Assembly (NCBI RefSeq): GCF_004341245.1
Contig: NZ_SLWY01000005.1
Span: 178,743-242,742 of the forward strand
Direction of reading: 5' to 3'
DNA: 64,000 nucleotides
DNA from: Plasticicumulans lactativorans
GTDB taxonomy: Bacteria; Pseudomonadota; Gammaproteobacteria; Competibacterales; Competibacteraceae
Shown: positions 58,799 to 64,000 of the stretch, piece after piece
Numbering within the stretch: the first letter of the stretch is position 1
How the letters are laid out: the number at the start of each line of letters is the position of its first letter
Position numbers and translations under genes: made by a program
The notes under the pieces: model-generated
Database searches by the model: none
What the model saw: the letters and a program-made list of their open reading frames with translations, nothing else
Told to the model about the DNA's origin: nothing

Positions 58799-58914
58799 TC
58801 AGGTGTAGCCTTCGCGCCAGCGCACCGGGGCGAAGCGGATCGGCGGCAGGGGCGGTAGCCCGTGCATCCCGCGGCGAGCAGCGCGACGCGTGCGGCGATT
58901 CCCACGTGTTTCAT
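58799..58914 (-). pseudogene. Possible frameshifted small lipoprotein gene
   Basis: From the ATG at 58914, with GAGG about eight bases upstream, the frame reads MKHVGIAARVALLAAGCTG, a short lipoprotein signal with lipobox AAGC. In that frame it then runs on as antisense of pfkA. Adding one base near 58860 would continue it as LPPLPPIRFAPVRWREGY and stop at 58799, giving about 38 residues. It could be a frameshifted gene, a sequencing error, or chance. Confidence 0.3.
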
Positions 58915-59062
58915 CGCGCTGGCCTCGGGGCGTGCGGGGTTCGGGATCGCCGCGCCGGTGCGTGGCGACCGCCCGCCGCGCGGCCGGGATGCCCCCGGCC
59001 GGCGCGGCGCGGTGGCAGGATAGCGCCTGCCGGCGCCGCCCGGCCGCGACCAGGAGCCCCCC

Positions 59063-60175
59063 ATGAGCACGCTGTTCTCGCCTTACGCCATCGGCCCGCT
59101 CACGCTGAAGAACCGCATCGTGATCGCGCCGATGTGCCAGTACTCCGCCGAGGACGGCGAGGCCACCGACTGGCACCTGATCCACCTCGGCCACCTGGCG
59201 CTGTCCGGTGCCGGCCTGCTGATCATCGAGGCGACCGCGGTGGCGCCCGAAGGCCGCATCTCGGCGGCCGATCTCGGGCTGTGGTCGGACGCGACCGAGC
59301 AGGCGCTGGGGCGGGTGCTGCGCGCGGTGCGCCGTTACTCGCCGATGCCGCTCGCCATCCAGCTCGGCCACGCCGGGCGCAAGGCGTCGAGCCGCGTGCC
59401 CTGGGAGGGCGGCCAGCTGGTGCCGGTGGACGAGGGCGGCTGGCGCCCGCTGGCGCCGTCGGCGATCCCGCACGCGGCGGACGAGCCGGCCCCGCAGGCG
59501 CTCGACGACGCCGGCCTCGGGCGCGTGCTCGCGGCCTTCGTCGCCGCCGCGCAGCGGGCGCACCGGCTCGGCCTCGATGCGATCGAACTGCACGCGGCGC
59601 ACGGCTACCTGCTGCACCAGTTCCTCTCGCCGCTCGCGAACAGCCGCGACGACGCCTACGGCGGTTCGCTCGCCAACCGCATGCGCTTCCCGCTGCAGGT
59701 GTTCGACGCGGTCCGGGCGGCGGTGCCGGCCACGCTGCCGGTCGGCGTGCGCCTCTCCGCCACCGACTGGGTCGACGGCGGCTGGGACGTGGAGCAGAGC
59801 ATCGCCTTCGGCCATGCGCTGCGCGCGCGCGGCTGCGCCTTCCTGCACGTGTCGAGCGGCGGCGTGTCGCCGCGCCAGCAGATCCCGCTCGGCCCCGACT
59901 ACCAGGTGCCGCTGGCCGCGCGCATCCGCGCCGAGGTCGGCCTGCCGACCATCGCCGTCGGCCTGATCACCGAGGCCGGGCAGGCCGAGGCGGTCGTCGC
60001 CGACGGGCGCGCCGACCTCGTCGCGCTGGCGCGCGGGATGCTGTTCGATCCGCGCTGGCCGTGGCACGCCGCGGCCACGCTCGGCGCCCAGGTCGAGGCG
60101 CCGCCGCAGTACTGGCGCTCGCAGCCGCGCGGCCTGGGCGCGCTGTTCGGCGACGTCCGCATCCGCCAGCGCTGA
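59063..60175 (+). CDS. NADH:flavin oxidoreductase, Old Yellow Enzyme family (YqjM-like)
   Basis: The 370-residue TIM-barrel FMN protein resembles YqjM-type ene-reductases. It has the N-terminal PYAIGPLTLKNRIVIAPMCQYSAEDG (with the redox-tuning Cys), IQLGHAGRKAS, the substrate-binding HAAHGYLLHQFLSPLANSRDDAYGGS and a C-terminal ALARGMLFDPRWPWHAA. It presumably reduces activated C=C bonds; the natural substrate is unknown. The 195 bases after it hold the modA promoter region. Confidence 0.9.
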   Translation: MSTLFSPYAIGPLTLKNRIVIAPMCQYSAEDGEATDWHLIHLGHLALSGAGLLIIEATAVAPEGRISAADLGLWSDATEQALGRVLRAVRRYSPMPLAIQLGHAGRKASSRVPWEGGQLVPVDEGGWRPLAPSAIPHAADEPAPQALDDAGLGRVLAAFVAAAQRAHRLGLDAIELHAAHGYLLHQFLSPLANSRDDAYGGSLANRMRFPLQVFDAVRAAVPATLPVGVRLSATDWVDGGWDVEQSIAFGHALRARGCAFLHVSSGGVSPRQQIPLGPDYQVPLAARIRAEVGLPTIAVGLITEAGQAEAVVADGRADLVALARGMLFDPRWPWHAAATLGAQVEAPPQYWRSQPRGLGALFGDVRIRQR

Positions 60176-60310
60176 GCGCGGCGGGCGTCCGCCCCGGCAT
60201 ATCCGGCCGGAATTCCGACGAGCGCCCGCCACCGTCCGCGGCGGCGTGGCCGTGCCGCGACCGCCTGCCTGCGGCCACCACCCCCTTGGGGTTACCCCGT
60301 GATGCGAAGG

Positions 60311-60342
60311 CGGACAGGCGTCATAGCAACTTGTATATTGCG
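60311..60342 (+). promoter_or_regulatory. modA promoter with ModE-like operator
   Basis: A -35 CGGACA (60311-60316) and -10 TATATT (60334-60339) are 17 bases apart. Bases 60319-60342 form a 24-base site with ends CGTCATAG and TATATTGCG-type arms, resembling the E. coli modA ModE operator (CGTTAT at one end, ATATAACG at the other). It covers the -10, as expected for molybdate-dependent repression by the ModE encoded in the same operon. Confidence 0.5.
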
Positions 60343-60370
60343 ATCCAGACCCCCGACGGATGCCGCCCCC

Positions 60371-61123
60371 ATGCGCGCCCTGCTGTCCTGCCTTGCGTCC
60401 GTGCTGGTCCTTGGCCTCGGCGCTGCCGCGTGGGCCACTGACCTCACCGTGTCGGCCGCCGCCAGCCTGACCAACGCCTTGCGCGAGCTGGCGCCGGCGT
60501 TCGAGGCGGCGCATCCGGGCACCCGGGTGCAGCTCAACTTCGGCGCCTCGGGGGCGCTGCTGCAGCAGATCGCCAAGGGGGCGCCGGTCGACGTCTTCGC
60601 CAGCGCCGACCAGGAGACGATGGACCAGGCCCAGGCGCAGGGCCTGATCGACTCCGCCGGCCGCCACGACTTCGCGGCGAATGCGCTGGTGGTGATCGTG
60701 CCGGAGGGCAGCCGGCAGCGGCCCGCGACGCTCGCCGAACTCGCGCAGCCGCCGTATGCGCGCATCGCCATCGGCCTGCCGGCCAGCGTGCCGGTCGGCC
60801 GCTACACCCGCGCCGTGCTCGAACGCGAAGGGCTGTGGCTCGCGATCGAGCCGAAGATGATCGGCGCCAACAACGTGCGCCAGGCGCTCGACTACACCGC
60901 CCGCGGCGAGGTCGACGCCGGCTTCGTCTACGCGACCGACGCCGCGCTGATGCCCGGCAGGGTCGCGGTGGCGCTGACGGTGCCGACCGCCACACCGATC
61001 CGCTACCCGGTCGCGCCGGTGGCCGGCGGTGCCCAGGCCGAGGCGGCGCGGCAGTTCATCGCCTTCCTGCGCTCGGCGCCGGCGCAGGCGCTGCTCGCCC
61101 GCCATGGCTTCGGCGCGCCCTGA
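60371..61123 (+). CDS. modA: Molybdate ABC transporter substrate-binding protein
   Basis: ModA captures molybdate in the periplasm. The ATG at 60371 gives 250 residues with a signal peptide cleaved near AWA-T (about 22). The mature start DLTVSAAASLTNALRELAPAFEAAHPG and the GASGALLQQI, PVDVFASADQETMD and VDAGFVYATDA segments are typical. An in-frame ATG 24 codons upstream would overlap the promoter and is rejected. Confidence 0.95.
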   Translation: MRALLSCLASVLVLGLGAAAWATDLTVSAAASLTNALRELAPAFEAAHPGTRVQLNFGASGALLQQIAKGAPVDVFASADQETMDQAQAQGLIDSAGRHDFAANALVVIVPEGSRQRPATLAELAQPPYARIAIGLPASVPVGRYTRAVLEREGLWLAIEPKMIGANNVRQALDYTARGEVDAGFVYATDAALMPGRVAVALTVPTATPIRYPVAPVAGGAQAEAARQFIAFLRSAPAQALLARHGFGAP

Positions 61124-61134
61124 GACGATGCGCA

Positions 61135-61809
61135 GTGGACGGGGCCTGGGTGGCGCTCGCGCTGACGCTGAAGGTGGCAGGCTGGGCGACCGCGCTGAAC
61201 CTGGTGCTCGGCGTCGGCCTCGGCTTCGTGCTGGCGCGCCGCCGCTTCCCCGGGCGCGAACTGCTCGATGCGCTGCTGACGCTGCCGATGGTGCTGCCGC
61301 CCACCGTGCTCGGCTACTACCTGCTGGTGCTGATCGGCAGCCAGGGGCCGCTCGGCGGCTGGCTGAAGCGCACGTTCGGCATCAACCTTATCTTCACCTG
61401 GCAGGGCGCGGTGCTCGCCGCGGCGGTGGTGTCGTTCCCGCTGGTCTTCAAGTCGGCGCGGGCGGCCTTCGAGATGGTCGAGCCGCAGCTGGAGCAGGCC
61501 GCGCGCGTGCTCGGCGTGCACGAGCCCGGCATCTTCTTCCGCGTGTCGCTGCCGCTCGCCTGGCGCGGCATCCTCGCCGGCCTGCTGCTGGCCTTCGCCC
61601 GCGCCACCGGCGAGTTCGGCGCGACGCTGATGGTGGCCGGCAGCATCCCCGGCAGGACGCAGACGCTGTCGATCGCCGTGTACGAGGCGGTGCAGGCCGG
61701 CCAGGACGCCGTCGCCAATTCTCTGGTGCTGGTGACCTCGGTGACCTGCATCGCGGTGCTGCTGGCGGCCGGGTGGCTGGCGCCGGGGCGCGTGCCGGAG
61801 CGGCGCTGA
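61135..61809 (+). CDS. modB: Molybdate ABC transporter permease
   Basis: ModB is the inner-membrane channel. The best start is the GTG at 61135; the nearby ATG at 61128 is out of frame. It gives 224 residues with five or six hydrophobic segments, LPMVLPPTVLGYYLL and the EAA loop EQAARVLGVHEPGIFFRVSLPLAWRG. The next gene starts one base after its stop. Confidence 0.93.
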   Translation: MDGAWVALALTLKVAGWATALNLVLGVGLGFVLARRRFPGRELLDALLTLPMVLPPTVLGYYLLVLIGSQGPLGGWLKRTFGINLIFTWQGAVLAAAVVSFPLVFKSARAAFEMVEPQLEQAARVLGVHEPGIFFRVSLPLAWRGILAGLLLAFARATGEFGATLMVAGSIPGRTQTLSIAVYEAVQAGQDAVANSLVLVTSVTCIAVLLAAGWLAPGRVPERR

Positions 61810-61810
61810 G

Positions 61811-62557
61811 ATGACGGCGGTGTGGGACTTCGAGCTCGCGCGCTGCCTGCGCCACGACGGGCGGCGCTTCGATCTGCACGTCGCCTGCCGCAGCGAGGCA
61901 GCGCGGCTGGTGCTGTTCGGGCCGTCCGGTGCCGGCAAGAGCCAGACGCTGCAGATGATCGCCGGGCTCGCGCGCCCGGACCGCGGCCACGTGCGGGTGG
62001 CCGGCACGACGCTGTTCGACCGCGCGAGCGGCGTGGACCTGTCGCCGCAGCGCCGGCGCCTCGCCTACGTGTTCCAGGACTACGCGCTGTTCCCGCACCT
62101 GACGGTGCGCCAGAACGTCGCCTTCGCGCTGCACGGCGGCCTGCGCAACCCCTCGCGCCACGCCGCCGACGCGAGCGTCGACCACTGGCTCGCGACCTTC
62201 CAGCTGCAGGCGGTGGCGCGGCACTACCCGGAGCAGTTGTCGGGCGGCCAGCGCCAGCGCACGGCGCTGGCGCGCGCGCTGGTGGCGCGGCCGCGCGCGC
62301 TGCTGCTCGACGAGCCCTTCGCCGCGCTCGACCGCGCGCTGCGCCGGCGCCTGCGCGACGAACTCGCCGAGCTGCAGGCCGAGCTGAAGCTGCCGCTGCT
62401 CTTGATCACCCACGACGAGGACGACGTGCACCAGCTCGCCGATGCGGTGGTGCAGCTCGACGGCGGGCGCGTCGTGGGGACGACGGTTGCGCCGGCGGCG
62501 GGGGCGTTGCCGCAGGCCGGCCGCCCCCGCCACGACACCCCGCGGGAGCACGCATGA
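61811..62557 (+). CDS. modC: Molybdate ABC transporter ATPase, lacking the C-terminal mop domain
   Basis: The 248-residue ATPase has Walker A GPSGAGKS, the Q-loop FQDYALFPHL, signature LSGGQRQR and Walker B LLLDEPFAALD followed by the H-loop LLLITHDEDD. E. coli ModC is about 350 residues and has a molybdate-binding mop domain after the ATPase; here the protein stops after a short Ala/Pro tail. The two mop domains of the ModE encoded next may take over sensing. Confidence 0.92.
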   Translation: MTAVWDFELARCLRHDGRRFDLHVACRSEAARLVLFGPSGAGKSQTLQMIAGLARPDRGHVRVAGTTLFDRASGVDLSPQRRRLAYVFQDYALFPHLTVRQNVAFALHGGLRNPSRHAADASVDHWLATFQLQAVARHYPEQLSGGQRQRTALARALVARPRALLLDEPFAALDRALRRRLRDELAELQAELKLPLLLITHDEDDVHQLADAVVQLDGGRVVGTTVAPAAGALPQAGRPRHDTPREHA

Positions 62558-63378
62558 CGGGCCGGCCGCGCAGGCAGGACGAGCGCATCGAGCTGCGTGG
62601 CGCGCTGTGGATGACCGTCGGCGGCGTCAGCCTGGGCGGGCACGGGCGCATCGGCCTGCTGCGCGCGATCGCCGAGCACGGCTCGATCACGCAGGCGGCC
62701 AAGGCCATGGGCATGAGCTACAAGGCGGCCTGGGATGCCGTCGACACGATGAACAACCTCGCCGGCGAGGCGCTGGTCGAGCGCACCAGCGGCGGGCGCG
62801 GCGGCGGCGCCACCCGCCTGACGGCGCGCGGCCTGCGCCTGATCGAGCGCTACGCGCAGCTCGACGCGATCCACCAGCGCTTCGTCCGGCTGCTGAGCGA
62901 GGAGGCGGCCGACCTGCAGGCGGACCTCGACGTGCTGCGCACGCTCAACGTCCGCACCAGCGCCCGCAACCAGTTCGCCGGCACGATCACCGCGGTGCGC
63001 GCCGGTGCCGTCGACGACGAGGTGGAGCTGATCCTGCCCGGCGGCGCGCGCATCGTCGCGCTGCTCACCCGCGAGAGCACCGAGGCGCTCGGGCTGCGGC
63101 CGCGCCAGGCCGCGTTCGCGCTGGTCGCGGCCTCGGCGGTGATCGTCGCCACCGACCTGCGCGGCGCCCGCCTGTCGGCGCGCAACCAGTTGCCGGGCAC
63201 GGTCGCCGCGGTGCTGCCCGATGCGGTGAACGCCGAGGTGGTGATCGACATCGACGGCGGCGGCAGCGTCGCCGCCACGCTGACCCAGGCGAGCGTGCGC
63301 GAACTCGGCCTCGCGCCCGGGGTGCGGGCCAGCGCGATCTTCAAAGCCTCCAGCGTGATCCTCGGCGTCGCGCTGTGA
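62554..63378 (+). CDS. modE: Molybdate-responsive transcriptional regulator ModE
   Basis: ModE is a LysR-like winged-helix dimer that binds molybdate. The 274-residue protein has an N-terminal HTH domain (GRIGLLRAIAEHGSITQAAKAMGMSYKAAWDAVDTMN) and two mop repeats, TSARNQFAGTITAV and LSARNQLPGTVAAV. The gene overlaps modC by four bases (ATGA). It probably represses modA through the operator-like site at 60319-60342. Confidence 0.95.
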   Translation: MTGRPRRQDERIELRGALWMTVGGVSLGGHGRIGLLRAIAEHGSITQAAKAMGMSYKAAWDAVDTMNNLAGEALVERTSGGRGGGATRLTARGLRLIERYAQLDAIHQRFVRLLSEEAADLQADLDVLRTLNVRTSARNQFAGTITAVRAGAVDDEVELILPGGARIVALLTRESTEALGLRPRQAAFALVAASAVIVATDLRGARLSARNQLPGTVAAVLPDAVNAEVVIDIDGGGSVAATLTQASVRELGLAPGVRASAIFKASSVILGVAL

Positions 63379-63387
63379 GCGCGCGCG

Positions 63388-63525
63388 TCACTTCGACAGG
63401 CCGTGCTGCTCCAGCCGCTACCGCAGCGTGCGGCGGCTGATGCCGGGCAGCCGCGCCGCCTCGGCCGTGCTCGGGCGGACAGCGTCGACGATATCGGGCA
63501 GGTTTGCCGCGGCGGCCCTCCCAAA
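63388..63525 (-). pseudogene. Remnant of an NtrC-family regulator C-terminus (Fis-type HTH)
   Basis: On the minus strand the frame reads AANLPDIVDAVRPSTAEAAR, then LPGISRRTLR, a TAG stop (63418-63420), then RLEQHGLSK and a TGA at 63388. This is the Fis-type DNA-binding end of a sigma-54-dependent activator, where TLRYRLEQHGL would be expected; one base change (TAC/TAT to TAG) explains the stop. No upstream AAA+ domain exists, because the porin terminator begins right there, so only a degraded tail is left. Confidence 0.65.
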
Positions 63526-63552
63526 AAAAACGGGCGCGGTCACCCGCGCCCG
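63523..63552 (-). terminator. Intrinsic terminator of the porin gene
   Basis: On the minus strand the stem CGGGCGCGG/CCGCGCCCG (arms 63531-63539 and 63544-63552) has a four-base loop and is followed by eight T residues (63523-63530). It lies about 38 bases after the porin stop codon and is a strong intrinsic terminator. Confidence 0.92.
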
Positions 63553-63589
63553 AAGTGCCCCGGGATCGCCCCCGGGCCCCTGGGAGGAC

Positions 63590-64000
63590 TCAGAAATCGG
63601 TACGCAGGCCGATGGCGACGGTGCTGTTGTCGTTGAGCAGGTCGCTCTTGCGGTCGATGTACTCGTACTCGACGTAGGCGTGGGTGCGCTTGCTGAACCA
63701 GTGCTGCACGCCGAGGGCGTACTCGTTGAGCTCGGTGAAGGCGTAGTCGCTGGTGCGCCGTCCGCCGTGGGCGAGGAGGACGTTGTTGCCGAGGTTGTAC
63801 TGCCCGGCGATGCCCCAGCCGGTGGAGTTCATGCCCTTGACCGGGTTGAAGACGCCCTCAATGCCGCCGGTGAGGCTGGCGGGCAGGCCGCCGAGCAGGG
63901 TCAGATCGCCGTGCTCGTAGGTGCCGCCGATCTGGAAGTCGGGGGTGCCGTAGCGCAGGTCGACGCCGACGAGGTCGGTGTCGGCGTTGCGGTTGGCCAT
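63590..64000 (-). CDS. Gram-negative porin, C-terminal part (5' end outside window)
   Basis: The frame is open to the right edge and gives the last 136 residues of an outer-membrane beta-barrel. Alternating strands with a YxxxDFQIGGTYEHG segment, GWGIAGQYNLG, YALGVQHWFSKRTHAYVEYEYID and a terminal strand VAIGLRTDF ending in Phe match trimeric general porins (Porin_4 type). The Met at the edge is probably internal. Channel specificity cannot be judged from this end. Confidence 0.85.
   Translation of the reverse strand: MANRNADTDLVGVDLRYGTPDFQIGGTYEHGDLTLLGGLPASLTGGIEGVFNPVKGMNSTGWGIAGQYNLGNNVLLAHGGRRTSDYAFTELNEYALGVQHWFSKRTHAYVEYEYIDRKSDLLNDNSTVAIGLRTDF

Noticed and set aside
61128..61134. 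ATG at 61128 as the modB start
   Set aside because: It is out of frame with the permease; the in-frame GTG at 61135 is used instead.

Overview
The window is one very GC-rich, gene-dense bacterial chromosome segment with almost no intergenic DNA and many GTG starts and ATGA/GTGA overlaps. The gene orders tgt-yajC-secD-secF, suhB/trmJ-iscR-iscS and rlmN-pilW-rodZ-hisS-yfgM-bamB-der are those of Gammaproteobacteria. The composition and the partner genes (NnrS, molybdate uptake, PEP-CTERM acyltransferase, TamAB) would fit a free-living, Ectothiorhodospiraceae-like lineage, but the genus cannot be fixed from this sequence. I saw no rRNA, tRNA, CRISPR array or insertion sequence.

Layout. 1-4112: 3' part of tgt, then yajC-secD-secF, closed by a strong bidirectional terminator. 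4124-6260: a small membrane protein, suhB and the divergent trmJ. 6253-9303: an IscR-type promoter, iscR, a cysteine desulfurase fused to a cysteine-free IscU-like domain, iscA, ndk. 9317-16963: rlmN, pilW, rodZ, hisS, yfgM, bamB, der. 17008-19132 (minus): dedA-like and degP-like genes. 19256-22383: a four-gene accessory module made of a nucleotidyltransferase, a Tat-type Ser/Thr-rich exported protein, a PqqD-like protein and an HprK-related kinase. It matches the poorly characterised HPr-rel-A family set and is the best candidate for an undescribed system. 22403-30229 (minus): yajQ, tamB, tamA and an APH-like/P-loop kinase fusion. 30341-37243: mrcB, an LpoP-like lipoprotein, yoaA, tsaB, an Rsd/AlgQ-family gene and a thioesterase. 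37272-44090: two overlapping membrane GTPases, DUF3301 and DUF599 genes, a MASE1 hybrid histidine kinase and a glycine-zipper lipoprotein. 44080-46283 (minus): HDAC-like hydrolase and an unrecognised protein. 46446-49686: PEP-CTERM-associated acyltransferase, nnrS with an FNR/DNR-type box, thiO. 49886-54716: a yhiI-rbbA-yhhJ type ABC exporter. 54726-57587 (minus): DUF188 gene, ampD, murI, fbp. Then pfkA, an OYE-family reductase, modABC-modE, a decayed regulator remnant and the 3' end of a porin.

How the genes work together. Much of the window serves the envelope. SecDF-YajC and YfgM assist export, BamB and TamAB insert or connect outer-membrane components, and DegP degrades misfolded periplasmic proteins. 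RodZ, PBP1B with its LpoP-like partner, MurI and AmpD make, shape and recycle the wall. A second theme is Fe-S biology: a reduced isc locus lies close to its probable users RlmN and YoaA. Metabolic regulation shows in three legible control sites: an IscR-like operator at iscR, an FNR/DNR box at nnrS and a ModE-like operator at modA.
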